IMG/VR virus record: IMGVR_UViG_3300024313_000004
Location: 62,001 to 126,000 of that record
Source: a virus
Length of the DNA: 64,000 bases
Direction: 5' to 3' (one strand)
Positions 27,637 through 35,699 of the stretch are shown here, one piece after another. A program made the position numbers and the translations under genes. Each line of letters starts with the position of its first letter. Positions within the stretch are counted from its first letter, which is position 1. A model generated the notes under the pieces. It had not been told where the DNA came from. It saw only the letters and a program-made list of their open reading frames with translations, and did not search any database.

Positions 27637-27640
27637 TATA
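27631..27640 (+). promoter_or_regulatory. Late-promoter-like box 4 nt before ATG
   Basis: TTTATATATA, then CTTT, then the ATG at 27645. The 4-nt spacing equals that at several other genes and predicts a nearly leaderless transcript if this is a T4-type late -10 element. Confidence 0.45.
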
Positions 27641-27644
27641 CTTT

Positions 27645-27884
27645 ATGGATAATAAATTGGCGGTTTGTAGTAGTCCTTGGTGTAAGGCAACATTTTCTTA
27701 TACTGATAGTGATATGGTTGGTAATGAAGATGTTAAATCACCACCTAAAAATTGTCCAAAATGTATAAGTTTTGATAATGAACTTAGTGGTGGTGTTACT
27801 TGGCTCGATAAAGAATATGAGGGTAGTAGATTTGATGTTATGCCACATGAAATAAAATATAAAGTAACAAATTTTAGACTATGA
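27645..27884 (+). CDS. Small zinc-binding-like protein
   Basis: 79 residues. CSSPWCKATF near the N-terminus and CPKC at about residues 43-46 make a plausible C-x(4)-C...C-x-x-C zinc ribbon. The acidic TDSDMVGNED linker lies between. It overlaps the next gene by 4 nt (ATGA), so the two are co-translated. Rubredoxin-type small ribbon or regulatory adaptor are possible; nothing specific is recognised. Confidence 0.6.
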   Translation: MDNKLAVCSSPWCKATFSYTDSDMVGNEDVKSPPKNCPKCISFDNELSGGVTWLDKEYEGSRFDVMPHEIKYKVTNFRL

Positions 27885-28726
27885 ATGCACATTTTTTTGA
27901 CATAGAGACTATCTTGGTCATGGATAGCAAGGTTTGGTTGGTTGATAAGAATAGTCCAAATTTTCCAGTATTCAAAATTAGCAATTCTGACTTTAACCTT
28001 ATAAGAAGTGGAATATACAAAAGTAAAAAAAATTCTATATATTTTGGTGGATCATCTTATTGGTTACCGGATGATTTAATGAATAGTATTAAAATAAAGT
28101 GTAAAAATCTTAATATAGATATAACAGATCTAACATTTTCTATGCAGGAATTTATGAATTCTGATATAATAGAAACACTTGATTATGATATTAATATAGA
28201 TAACTTAATACACTTAAAAAATAAAAATGATGATATCTATTTTATTTGCTCTAAAAACAATAAAAAAAATTATGATAAAATAATTAAGAAGATTGAGAAT
28301 AAGTTAGAGGAAGTTGGTCTTTTTATTAAAAAATATTATTTTATATCAGATACATTTTACAATAGAGACTTAGATGATATATCACATAAAAAGATTAGGT
28401 TATTATTACAACATTCAATTGGAATGAAAACAGATGGTGATAAATTTGTTGACGATGAACTTCAAAGTTATGATGATATTTACTTCTATGATGATGATCA
28501 AAATACAATAAGTCTTGGTATAAAATGTAATAACCTTTTACAACTTATTATTGATAATAGTGATTCTGATATAAAATCCGAGATAATTGATTTATTAAAA
28601 TCTGAGAATAAAAATATTTATTTTAATTTTGTTAGTACTAACAAGGTTAAAAGATTTTCAACTACCAAGGTTGTAATAAAATATAACATGATAAAGACTT
28701 TTGAGAATTTTAATTGGAAGAAATAG
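27881..28726 (+). CDS. Putative HAD-like protein
   Basis: 281 residues. The opening NAHFFDIETILVMDSKVWLVDK has a FFD-x-E/D-T pattern like HAD motif I, followed near 115-122 by IYFICSK (motif II-like Ser) and at about 200-206 by IYFYDDD (motif IV-like acidic triplet). These would suit a phosphatase/hydrolase fold, although the second Asp of motif I is Glu. The C-terminus carries MIKTFENFNWKK, a copy of the shared F-x-x-F motif at the end rather than the start. Coupled to the zinc-like gene by ATGA overlap. Confidence 0.5.
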   Translation: MNAHFFDIETILVMDSKVWLVDKNSPNFPVFKISNSDFNLIRSGIYKSKKNSIYFGGSSYWLPDDLMNSIKIKCKNLNIDITDLTFSMQEFMNSDIIETLDYDINIDNLIHLKNKNDDIYFICSKNNKKNYDKIIKKIENKLEEVGLFIKKYYFISDTFYNRDLDDISHKKIRLLLQHSIGMKTDGDKFVDDELQSYDDIYFYDDDQNTISLGIKCNNLLQLIIDNSDSDIKSEIIDLLKSENKNIYFNFVSTNKVKRFSTTKVVIKYNMIKTFENFNWKK

Positions 28727-28727
28727 A

Positions 28728-29351
28728 CTATTTATTCTTATCTTGTTCTTTATTCAACATTGCCATCTTAATCATATCATTCAATTTTCTATTATCAGTT
28801 ATCTCACCTTCTGGTTTTGACTCTATCTCTTCTGATACTTGTGTTTCTTGTTCAATCTCTTCGTATCCTAAATCCTTTCTAAGTGTTTTATAGAACTTTT
28901 CCAATTCGGTCTTTTGTCCAGATAAAAACTTGGCATTTTCTCTTATTTGACCAACTGTTTGATTGACAACTTCATGCATTCTTGCAGAATTATCGCCATT
29001 ATCAACTTGCCTCATTTGTGTAAGTAAATTCTTTCTAGTCATCTTTGTTAAGAAGATTGCTTCTGCATAAACCATAGCATCCTCTTTCATTTTACTTTTT
29101 ATATAAGGATGTTCTTTTAATTTAGGAACATCACCTAAGTATAAATCTACAAGTGGTTCAACAACATCCATTGCTTGTTGACTTGCAACTGTTAAATCCG
29201 AATCATAGTCATATATTTCAATTTCTCCCAAATCGGGTAGATCCTCTGGTCTTGCAAGATGTTTAGAAAAGTCGAAATCACCGTTTTCTGACTGTATTTC
29301 GTCAAATTCGTATTTTATTCTATTTTTTTCATTTTCTTCTTTTTTAGACAT
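28728..29351 (-). CDS. Candidate terminase small subunit
   Basis: 207 residues, mostly helical: an acidic N-terminal tail (to about residue 55), a helical core (QQAMDVVEPLVDLYLGDVPK ... MTRKNLLTQMRQVD) and a charged C-terminal tail. It is encoded divergently next to the terminase large subunit. T4 gp16 (164 aa) has the same three-part layout and no strong sequence signature, so the call rests on position and architecture. Its ATG overlaps the stop of the RHH gene by 8 nt. Confidence 0.45.
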   Translation of the reverse strand: MSKKEENEKNRIKYEFDEIQSENGDFDFSKHLARPEDLPDLGEIEIYDYDSDLTVASQQAMDVVEPLVDLYLGDVPKLKEHPYIKSKMKEDAMVYAEAIFLTKMTRKNLLTQMRQVDNGDNSARMHEVVNQTVGQIRENAKFLSGQKTELEKFYKTLRKDLGYEEIEQETQVSEEIESKPEGEITDNRKLNDMIKMAMLNKEQDKNK

Positions 29352-29526
29352 GGTTTATATGATTATTTTTAGTTTTTTCTTTTTCTAAAAAGTTTTTAAG
29401 AATCTTATCCATTAGTTTTGATTTATTAATTGAATTCTCTTCACAATATTGTTCAAACTCTTTGTAAGTCTCTATGTCTACAGAGAAACCAACTTTTAAT
29501 TTATTTACTCCCGATTTTCTTCCCAT
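29344..29526 (-). CDS. Ribbon-helix-helix DNA-binding protein
   Basis: 60 residues: basic N-terminus, a strand KVGFSVDIETYKEF, then two helices (EQYCEENSINKSKLMDKILKNFLEKEK). This is the Arc/MetJ/CopG ribbon-helix-helix fold: a beta strand for the DNA major groove followed by a helix pair. It overlaps the downstream candidate small terminase gene, so it may autoregulate this operon and the divergent terminase promoter in the 77-nt gap. Confidence 0.65.
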   Translation of the reverse strand: MGRKSGVNKLKVGFSVDIETYKEFEQYCEENSINKSKLMDKILKNFLEKEKTKNNHINHV

Positions 29527-29603
29527 ATTGTATATATAAATTGAAAAAAGTGTATTTTTTCCACTTTTACTACTTTATATATACAAAAAATAAATGTATA
29601 TAT

Positions 29604-31748
29604 ATGGCAGTGAAGTCAAATGATGAAAGACAAATGGTATTTACTACTAAATTTGTTGATGAGGCCACTGATAAGATAAATGATGGTGTTGTTGTTAAGA
29701 GATATCAAAATCCTTGGATGAAGAGTGAGGTCGGTATCAGAAGAGCCGGTGTCTCTTTCAGGATGACACCTGAAGAACAACAAGAATACGTAAGATGTGC
29801 GTTAGATATACATTACTTTACAGAAAAGTATTGTAAGACAAAAAGAGAAGATGGATCTGTTGGTTCTATTACTCTTAGGGACTATCAAAAAGAAATATTA
29901 GATAATTTTGTAAATAATAGATTTAATATACTTATGGCATCAAGACAGGTTGGTAAAACCGTGTCTTCTGCAATTTTCATACTACATACAATATTATTTA
30001 ATAATGATAAAAACTGTATGATTGTTGCGAATAAGGGTGATACTGCTGTTGAGATTGTCGATAAGGTTAAATCGATATACACATTACTACCATTTTTTTT
30101 AAAACCTGGTGTTAAGACTTGGAACCAGAAATCACTAACATTCGAGAATGGTTGTAGAATAAAAACATCTGCTAGATCTAAGACTCCTGCGATCGGTTTT
30201 ACGATTGATGTTCTTTACTTAGATGAGTTTGCACATATTCCATCGAATATTATTGAACCGTACTATACGGCGGCATTTCCGACCGTATCTGCAGTACAGA
30301 ATTCTAAAATTATAATAACTTCAACTCCAAATGGTATGAATTTATTTCATAGGTTACTTATTGATGCAGAGAGACCTGATGGTGATCCATTGAAGAATAA
30401 CTATAAACCAATGAGAGTTTATTGGTATCAAGTACCTGGTAGGTTTGTTACTTATATAAGATTAAATCCACATAAACTTTATGAGTATGGTGTTACTAAG
30501 GATGATATCTTTGATTTAGTGAATGGTGAATATGGTGAGAAAACAAAGGTTAAAATTGAGTTTAATATGGATCAACAGAAAGATGTTATTCATGTATTTA
30601 ATAATGATAAATGTACGGATGAACAGGTAAAGTCTATACATTTCATAGATAAAAATGGTTTTGAAACTTCTATATTAGCCATTGCAGAGTTGACTACTTG
30701 GCAGGATGAGGCGATAAAGGATATCGGTGGTGAAGATGCGTTCAATCAAGAGTATGGTTTGAGATTCATAAATGGTAGTAAGTCACTTTTGAATGAGGCA
30801 ATAATTGATGAGTTATTAAAATCTAAACGAAATTATAAATATGAGGAGATATCAGAATTTAAAAATAAATTGAAATTTATATATGAGGACCTAAAATGGA
30901 TTGACGATGATGGAATATTCGTACCATTAAGACGAAAAGATTATAAATTTGTGTTATCGGTTGATATATCAGAGGGACTTGGTCAAGATTACTCTATAAT
31001 AAATATTTTTAAGGTTTCTGAGAAACCAATTGATGTAATAGAACAACAAAAACATAAATATAAATCTATAACTGACTTTTTTAGATTAGAACAAGTTGGT
31101 ATGTTTAGAAATAACTTTGTTTCGGTTAAACAACTTTCTGAAATTCTTTATTTATTAGTATTTGAATATTTAAATCCTGAGAATGTTAGAGTTGTTTTGG
31201 AGTTAAATAATTATGGTAATACTTTACTTGCAGAAATGCCACATGTTTTTGATGGTAATAATAACTACGGTTCATCTGTTTTTGTTAGATATAAACATAG
31301 AATAGATTCTACCGAAGAAAAGGTTGGTCTTAAAGTTGGTGAAAATAAGAATATGATGGTTAAGGATTATCAAGATCTTATGTATAGTAAAGGTTTTCAT
31401 ATAACAAATGAAGATAACATACGTGAGATTACGACATTCGTTAAACATACTACAAGTGCTGGTAATACAAGATATGCTGCCGATGTTGGTCATGATGATA
31501 CTGTTATGACGATAGTTAATGCCACTTCTATATTTAATAAACCAGAGTTTAAAGAGTTAGTAGAAGAATGGGGTAATAAGTATAGTCCAAAGGAATTTAT
31601 GAACTATGTAAATGAATGTATGAGAAATATGGATTATGTACAGGGTCTCGATTATGGTCAAGTACTTAAAGTAAGAAGACAGGTTAAATCAAGAGTACAA
31701 AATACTGGTGGTAATGTTAGTGGTATAAACTGGTTTAATAAAAGTTAA
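29604..31748 (+). CDS. Terminase large subunit (T4 gp17-like)
   Basis: The start is taken at 29604 (MAVKSNDERQ), which follows a TTTATATATA box; a longer open frame upstream overlaps the divergent RHH gene and is not used. 714 residues. The ATPase has Walker A MASRQVGKT (111-119), Walker B VLYLDEFA (203-210) and a coupling motif TSTPNG. The nuclease domain shows VLSVDISEGLGQDYS, VVLELNNYG and AADVGHDDTV, giving the three acidic residues of the RNase H fold. It packages DNA into the prohead through the portal. Length is slightly above T4 gp17 (610). Confidence 0.92.
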   Translation: MAVKSNDERQMVFTTKFVDEATDKINDGVVVKRYQNPWMKSEVGIRRAGVSFRMTPEEQQEYVRCALDIHYFTEKYCKTKREDGSVGSITLRDYQKEILDNFVNNRFNILMASRQVGKTVSSAIFILHTILFNNDKNCMIVANKGDTAVEIVDKVKSIYTLLPFFLKPGVKTWNQKSLTFENGCRIKTSARSKTPAIGFTIDVLYLDEFAHIPSNIIEPYYTAAFPTVSAVQNSKIIITSTPNGMNLFHRLLIDAERPDGDPLKNNYKPMRVYWYQVPGRFVTYIRLNPHKLYEYGVTKDDIFDLVNGEYGEKTKVKIEFNMDQQKDVIHVFNNDKCTDEQVKSIHFIDKNGFETSILAIAELTTWQDEAIKDIGGEDAFNQEYGLRFINGSKSLLNEAIIDELLKSKRNYKYEEISEFKNKLKFIYEDLKWIDDDGIFVPLRRKDYKFVLSVDISEGLGQDYSIINIFKVSEKPIDVIEQQKHKYKSITDFFRLEQVGMFRNNFVSVKQLSEILYLLVFEYLNPENVRVVLELNNYGNTLLAEMPHVFDGNNNYGSSVFVRYKHRIDSTEEKVGLKVGENKNMMVKDYQDLMYSKGFHITNEDNIREITTFVKHTTSAGNTRYAADVGHDDTVMTIVNATSIFNKPEFKELVEEWGNKYSPKEFMNYVNECMRNMDYVQGLDYGQVLKVRRQVKSRVQNTGGNVSGINWFNKS

Positions 31749-31773
31749 AGCCACTCAATGAGTGGCCTTTTAA
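31747..31773. terminator. Bidirectional terminator after terminase
   Basis: AAGCCACTCA-A-TGAGTGGCCTTTT between the convergent terminase and ClpS genes; stem of about 9 bp with a T-run on the plus side. Confidence 0.75.
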
Positions 31774-32052
31774 TTAGTTTGCTTCCATAGTTACTGAAAG
31801 TCCAGATACTGATAACTTTTCTTTCATTGTTGAGATTGTTTCGTAATCACCATATTTCACGTCACATTTGCCCTTAAAATGTACTATGTGTGCACATTGG
31901 TTTGCCTGTTCTTCTTGATGCTTACATACTTTCATAAGACATGTGATTACCCAATCGAAAGAATTGTGATCATCATTGTGAAGTTCTAATCTATAAGGTT
32001 TTGATAAAATCTCCTCAACCTTAGACTCTACTTGTTCTTTAGTTTTACTCAT
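31774..32052 (-). CDS. clpS: ClpS N-degron adaptor
   Basis: 92 residues, the usual ClpS size. After a short flexible tail, YRLELHNDDHNSFDWVITCL matches the ClpS core with the N-D-D motif that binds the alpha-amino group of an N-degron. A conserved helix (EEQANQCAHIVHFKGK) contains the His of the substrate pocket. ClpS delivers proteins with destabilising N-termini to ClpAP or ClpCP. A phage copy could redirect or inhibit host proteolysis. It is transcribed alone between a terminator and a HAD gene; an interaction with the phage tmRNA/RNase R set is inferred only from shared theme. Confidence 0.88.
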   Translation of the reverse strand: MSKTKEQVESKVEEILSKPYRLELHNDDHNSFDWVITCLMKVCKHQEEQANQCAHIVHFKGKCDVKYGDYETISTMKEKLSVSGLSVTMEAN

Positions 32053-32088
32053 ATTGTATTTATCTCTTTTTTTATTATATATTATATA

Positions 32089-32616
32089 CTAGATCCCTGA
32101 TATAGTTGTTGTGGTTTTATTGACAACATCTATAATTTCACTTTTAATATCAAGTTCTTTTGCCCATTCTACAAACTTTGGTAAGTGTGCTTCACGATCA
32201 TCATAGAACTTTAATTCTTCCACACCCATTTTTGTAATCATTCTTTCAAGTAGGTTACATTTGAATATAAATGTATCACTTCCCCAGTTTAAGTGTACTT
32301 CGTCGAACTCTATATTATTATCCCTTAGAATCTTTTCTACATTAGTTCTCATACCAGGAACTTTATCTAATCTTCCGGTTGCCATAATAACATATGCGTC
32401 TGGATCCGCAACTGCTTCTAAATATCTTTGGTATGTCCATTCATTCTTTGGGATATCAAAGATATCATCATCAATAGATTCTGGTTTACCCCACCATCCT
32501 CTATGTGGCCACTCTGTTCCTGTTTTTTCTTTCCAGACTATTTTACCTTCTTCAGGAAGAGGTGTGTGGAAAAGTGTATCATCAAAATCGAAACAGATAA
32601 GTCTTTTATATTGCAT
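32089..32616 (-). CDS. HAD-superfamily phosphatase, RNA-repair-like type
   Basis: 175 residues. Motif I is FDFDDTLFHTP (D10 and D12), motif II ATGR near residue 99, a Lys in the FIFKCNLLERM segment, and motif IV FYDDREAH. The TP/GxWP...WW features resemble the Swiss-Army-knife RNA-repair HAD group, but another phosphatase (for example a polynucleotide or nucleotide phosphatase) is equally possible. T4 uses such a HAD domain in Pnkp. It lies downstream of ClpS on the same strand with separate AT leader. Confidence 0.7.
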   Translation of the reverse strand: MQYKRLICFDFDDTLFHTPLPEEGKIVWKEKTGTEWPHRGWWGKPESIDDDIFDIPKNEWTYQRYLEAVADPDAYVIMATGRLDKVPGMRTNVEKILRDNNIEFDEVHLNWGSDTFIFKCNLLERMITKMGVEELKFYDDREAHLPKFVEWAKELDIKSEIIDVVNKTTTTISGI

Positions 32617-32685
32617 AAGTCTTTTATTTATTTATACAAATATATATAAAATATTTTGATATATAAAATAAATTATAAAAAATTT

Positions 32686-33468
32686 ATGAAAATTTCAACA
32701 CAGAGAAATATACTAGTAATAGTATTGATAATCCTACTGTTTTTATTTATTCGTTCTTGTAGTGGTTCGAGTAGTCAATTAAATACACTTAATCAGAATA
32801 TATTCACATTAAATGATTCTATTAGAACATATCGTGATGATAATGGTAAACTTGTTTATGAGAAAGGTGTGCTTATATCAGAAAATGGTAATTTGAATAG
32901 TCTTAATAGTAATTTATCAAAAGAGGTTAAATATTTAAAGGATAATCCAATTGTGATTATAAGACCCGTTATTAGTATAACTCATGATACTACTTATATT
33001 GAAATAAAATCTACAAGTCCTGGTAAATGGGATGGTAATACTTTTACAAAAAACTTCGAATGGGATTTAAGTAATAAATATTCATCAAAAAACTATAGAT
33101 TACTTGAGGGTAATTTTGATGTAAATATTGATAGTTCCTTTAACATATCAACATCTAAAATGTCTATTACTAAAGATGAATTTAACATTGAATTATCTAC
33201 TGGCTTAACTGAAAATAAAGATGGTATATTGGAGATTTTTGTTAAAAGTGATTATCCAGGATTTAAACCATCTAAATTAGATGGTGCTTTAATTGATCCA
33301 AAAGACTCCGACGTTTTGAAAAAATACTTTCCGCCTAAAAAATGGGCAATTGGTGTTTACGGTGGTTATGGTGTTGGTTTAAATCCTGTCACTTTACTTC
33401 CAGTCACGGGTGTACAAATAGGTATAGGTTTACAGTATAATATATTACAATGGAATTTTAAAAAGTGA
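32686..33468 (+). CDS. Membrane-anchored protein, spanin-like layout
   Basis: The start is taken at 32686 (MKISTQRNILVIVLIILLF); a 10-codon upstream extension is possible. An N-terminal transmembrane segment (about residues 9-22) with a Cys just after is followed by a coiled region (SQLNTLNQNIFTLNDSIRT), then a beta-rich periplasmic-type part and a C-terminal KKWAIGVYGGYGVGL ... GVQIGIGLQYNIL strand pair, similar to outer-membrane-like tails common in Bacteroidota phage proteins of unknown function. Candidate spanin or envelope protein; not certain. Confidence 0.55.
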   Translation: MKISTQRNILVIVLIILLFLFIRSCSGSSSQLNTLNQNIFTLNDSIRTYRDDNGKLVYEKGVLISENGNLNSLNSNLSKEVKYLKDNPIVIIRPVISITHDTTYIEIKSTSPGKWDGNTFTKNFEWDLSNKYSSKNYRLLEGNFDVNIDSSFNISTSKMSITKDEFNIELSTGLTENKDGILEIFVKSDYPGFKPSKLDGALIDPKDSDVLKKYFPPKKWAIGVYGGYGVGLNPVTLLPVTGVQIGIGLQYNILQWNFKK

Positions 33469-33487
33469 AAAAAATCATATTTTTTAC

Positions 33488-33498
33488 TTAATATATAA
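33488..33498 (+). promoter_or_regulatory. Late-promoter-like box
   Basis: TTAATATATAA ends 25 nt before the ATG at 33524, with an A-rich leader (AAAAAATTAAACAAAAAGA) and no Shine-Dalgarno site. Confidence 0.45.
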
Positions 33499-33523
33499 CT
33501 ATATAAAAAATTAAACAAAAAGA

Positions 33524-34096
33524 ATGAAACATATCAGACAATTTGAAAGTTTTAGAGTTCAAAAGAATAGAGAAGAGATAATTAAAGAATCTGTTCTACA
33601 AGTGAACGATTTATATAAGGTTAAAACAATGATTGATATTCCACAATCATTAATAAATTCTTATGTTAAGAAAGTAAAAGAAACGACAGGTAAAAATCTT
33701 CGTCAATTTTTCGGTGATGTTGATATTGCAGAAGAGATTGTTAAATATATCACATTGAATAATACTGATATTGATAAAATACCGGGTAATGCTCTAATGG
33801 GTGGTGCACAAGGTCAATCACAGGCTCAAGGTCAGGGTCAAGTTCAGATACAAACTGAAGTTCAACCACAGGCACAGACTCAAGGTCAAGAAGAAGTTCA
33901 ACCACAAGGTCAAGAAGAAGTTCAACCACAAGGTCAAGAAGAAGTTCAACCACAAGGTCAAGAAGAAGTTCAACCACAAGGTCAAGAAGAAGTTCAACCA
34001 CAAGGTCAAGAAGAAGTTCAACCACAAGGTGATTTCGAAGAGCCACAGGCACAGACTCAAGGTCAAGAAGAAGATGAAGAAGAGCTTCCACTTTAA
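33524..34096 (+). CDS. Leader-bearing protein with six GQEEVQPQ repeats
   Basis: 190 residues. The N-terminus MKHIRQFESFRVQ is a textbook copy of the shared leader. Residues ~15-85 form a small helical domain (NDLYKVKTMIDIPQSLINSY, RQFFGDVDIAEEIV). From about residue 95 the protein is a Gln/Glu-rich tail with six perfect GQEEVQPQ repeats, ending DEEELPL. Such acidic low-complexity tails resemble scaffold or internal head proteins. A terminator follows. Function beyond a likely virion-internal role is unknown. Confidence 0.65.
   Translation: MKHIRQFESFRVQKNREEIIKESVLQVNDLYKVKTMIDIPQSLINSYVKKVKETTGKNLRQFFGDVDIAEEIVKYITLNNTDIDKIPGNALMGGAQGQSQAQGQGQVQIQTEVQPQAQTQGQEEVQPQGQEEVQPQGQEEVQPQGQEEVQPQGQEEVQPQGQEEVQPQGDFEEPQAQTQGQEEDEEELPL
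33884..34027 (+). repeat. Six perfect 24-nt tandem repeats
   Basis: Unit GGTCAAGAAGAAGTTCAACC+ACAA, six copies without interruption, in frame and encoding GQEEVQPQ. All copies are identical at the DNA level, so the array is recent and prone to expansion or loss by slippage. Confidence 0.9.
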
Positions 34097-34108
34097 TCTA
34101 AAAAAATA

Positions 34109-34140
34109 AAAAAAACTCATCAGAAATGATGAGTTTTTTT
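34109..34140. terminator. Intrinsic terminator
   Basis: AAAAAAACTCATCA, loop GAAA, TGATGAGTTTTTTT. Its T-run merges directly into the next promoter box (TTTAATATATA at 34138). Confidence 0.85.
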
Positions 34141-34148
34141 AATATATA
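34138..34148 (+). promoter_or_regulatory. Late-promoter-like box 4 nt before ATG
   Basis: TTTAATATATA then AACC then the ATG at 34153. The box-to-start gap equals 4 nt, as at seven other genes here. Confidence 0.5.
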
Positions 34149-34152
34149 AACC

Positions 34153-34308
34153 ATGAAAAATTTAAAACTATTTGAAAACTTTATTAGTGATAAGTTAATA
34201 GAGGATAAAATAAAGGATACTTGGAAAGTAGACCCTTATGAGTTTAAAGATTATATCTTATCCTCTATGGATCATGGTGGTTTATATGGTGGTTATGAAG
34301 ATATTTGA
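34153..34308 (+). CDS. Small leader-bearing protein, 51 aa
   Basis: MKNLKLFENFISDKLIEDK carries the shared leader, followed by KDTWKVDPYEFKDYILSSM and a Gly/Tyr-rich end (DHGGLYGGYEDI) that stops at a TGA. The frame stays open for another 10 codons after this TGA. It has its own promoter-like box directly upstream. Most of the protein is the leader itself, so it may be an internal head peptide. T4 also packages small peptides of this sort. Confidence 0.55.
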   Translation: MKNLKLFENFISDKLIEDKIKDTWKVDPYEFKDYILSSMDHGGLYGGYEDI

Positions 34309-34326
34309 AAAATATCAAATTATGTA

Positions 34327-34337
34327 AATAATATATA
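34327..34337 (+). promoter_or_regulatory. Late-promoter-like box 4 nt before ATG
   Basis: AATAATATATA then GTAA then the ATG at 34342, the same geometry with one base different from TTTAATATATA. Confidence 0.4.
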
Positions 34338-34341
34338 GTAA

Positions 34342-34992
34342 ATGAGATACCTAAAAACCTTCGAAAGCCATACAAATAAAGATATTCTTATTGTTGTTGA
34401 TGTACAAAAATCATTTAAAGAATTTTTCACGGATAATTATGTTAAAGAGTTGAAAAAATATTGTAACCGGTTTAATAGGGTATACCAAATATGGGATAAT
34501 CATGTAGATGGTAAAAATGTTGATAAAGATTATTTATACGATGAGGATCCAGAAGTTCCTGATCATGATGATTTATATGATTTTCCAAATCAAATCGATT
34601 TAATCGAGAAAAGATATAACTATGATGTTGATGCAGATTTTTATAAAAAGGTATTATCCGAAGATACATATAAAGAGGTTAAATCTAAGGAAGATTCAGA
34701 TGATATTAAAATAGGTGATGTTTTTCCTACAAAGGAGGGTACTCTTATTGTCTATGTCGGTAACAATCATGTTTGGTATCACATACCAAAGAAATTACAT
34801 GAATTATTTACAGAGGTTGTTGATGCACAAAATTTAAACGAAGGATTAAATGAAGTTAATGATGTTATTCTTGTTGGTGGTGCAGATGGTGAGTGTTTGG
34901 AGGATATTGAAATTGCGGCTAAATCGATGGGAGTTCATTTAAAGATGAATAAAGACTATATTTATAGTGCAAAACATTGTCCTATAAAATAA
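34342..34992 (+). CDS. Isochorismatase-like hydrolase with capsid-targeting-like leader
   Basis: 216 residues. After the leader MRYLKTFESH comes ILIVVDVQKSFKEFF, the first strand and catalytic Asp of the cysteine-hydrolase (isochorismatase/nicotinamidase) fold. Near the C-terminus VILVGGADGECLEDIEIAAK provides the G-x-x-x-x-x-C nucleophile loop (Cys ~185). The middle is an acidic insert (DEDPEVPDHDDLYDFPN). A Lys of the catalytic triad is not obvious, so activity is uncertain. Related enzymes cleave nicotinamide or small amides; an NAD-related role would fit the NADAR gene, but this is speculation. Confidence 0.6.
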   Translation: MRYLKTFESHTNKDILIVVDVQKSFKEFFTDNYVKELKKYCNRFNRVYQIWDNHVDGKNVDKDYLYDEDPEVPDHDDLYDFPNQIDLIEKRYNYDVDADFYKKVLSEDTYKEVKSKEDSDDIKIGDVFPTKEGTLIVYVGNNHVWYHIPKKLHELFTEVVDAQNLNEGLNEVNDVILVGGADGECLEDIEIAAKSMGVHLKMNKDYIYSAKHCPIK

Positions 34993-35002
34993 ACTATTTA
35001 CT

Positions 35003-35209
35003 ATGCCAACTAAATCAAAACAACAATTTAAATATATTTGGGCTATGCGCAATAAGTATGGTTCTAAAAAGAAAGCACCTAAAAATATGAAATGGGTTTT
35101 TGATAAAGAATGGACCGATGTTAGTTTCAAAGATTTGCCAAAAAAGATAAAAGAAAAAAATATACATAGTTATGTTGATTTTCTAAATGAGATATATTTT
35201 TACAAATAA
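35003..35209 (+). CDS. Small basic protein, DUF3008-like
   Basis: 68 residues. MPTKSKQQFKYIWAMRNKYG followed by KKKAPKNMKWVFDKEWTDV is the pattern of short basic phage proteins that start M-P-x-K-S-x-x-Q and carry a K-rich middle. It begins 10 nt after the isochorismatase-like gene and is co-transcribed. Function in such proteins is unknown; DNA binding or head packaging is possible. Confidence 0.6.
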   Translation: MPTKSKQQFKYIWAMRNKYGSKKKAPKNMKWVFDKEWTDVSFKDLPKKIKEKNIHSYVDFLNEIYFYK

Positions 35210-35218
35210 TATGGTTAA

Positions 35219-35596
35219 TTAAGAAACTACATAATAAACATCCAAATCCCTTATTTGAAAAAATACCTCCATATACTCTTGGTGTCTTTCCGGATCTTCG
35301 AAGAATGAGACCTTCAATATATATGGCACGGAATCTAATTCTTTTATATATGTTGATATTTGACTTCGTAAATCATCCTCTATTGACTTCTCGGATAACC
35401 TTGTTTGGTGTAAGTAATATGGTAAATCGCCTCCAAATTCTGGGTCAAAGAAAAGTTCACCTTTATTTGTGAATAATATCATTTCCCATTTTTGAACAAT
35501 TACCCTTATAGTATCATCCTCTATTAGTCGTTTATCGACAAATCTTGGGTGTTCGGGATATCCAAGATAAAAATCTATAAAGTTATAGTTTGCCAT
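35219..35596 (-). CDS. Baseplate wedge protein (T4 gp25-like)
   Basis: 125 residues, close to T4 gp25 (132). It shows the family's order: an N-terminal strand, a long helix (EDDTIRVIVQKWEMILFTN), the turn GELFFDPEFGGDLPYYL, a helix (IEDDLRSQISTYIKEL) and a C-terminal strand pair. The KGE(L)-x-x-x-PE-x-G motif is diagnostic of GPW/gp25 proteins, which link sheath initiation to the wedge. It has a TTTAATATATA box 4 nt before its ATG and converges with the small basic gene. Confidence 0.85.
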   Translation of the reverse strand: MANYNFIDFYLGYPEHPRFVDKRLIEDDTIRVIVQKWEMILFTNKGELFFDPEFGGDLPYYLHQTRLSEKSIEDDLRSQISTYIKELDSVPYILKVSFFEDPERHQEYMEVFFQIRDLDVYYVVS

Positions 35597-35600
35597 AATT

Positions 35601-35611
35601 TATATATTAAA
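35601..35611 (-). promoter_or_regulatory. Late-promoter-like box 4 nt before ATG
   Basis: On the minus strand TTTAATATATA, then AATT, then the gp25-like ATG at 35596. The rest of the 103-nt gap up to 35699 is AT-rich with a 20-codon frame on the plus strand that is not convincing. Confidence 0.5.
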
Positions 35612-35699
35612 AAATGAAATCTCTTATGGAAGAAACTAACCAAAGTATCACTCCAACTTTTGATTATATTTTTTAATATAAAATTATATAAAATGAATA

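Noticed and set aside
29430-29603. N-terminal extension of the terminase (58 codons)
   Set aside because: It is antisense to the RHH gene and crosses the promoter; the conserved N-terminus begins at 29604.
33750-34120. Alternative frames over the GQEEVQPQ repeat array
   Set aside because: They are produced by the 24-nt repeat; the frame with the leader and a proper start is the real one.
35614-35676. 20-codon plus-strand frame (MKSLMEETNQSITPTFDYIF) between gp25 and the clamp loader
   Set aside because: Very short, antisense to the gp25 promoter region, and without supporting context.
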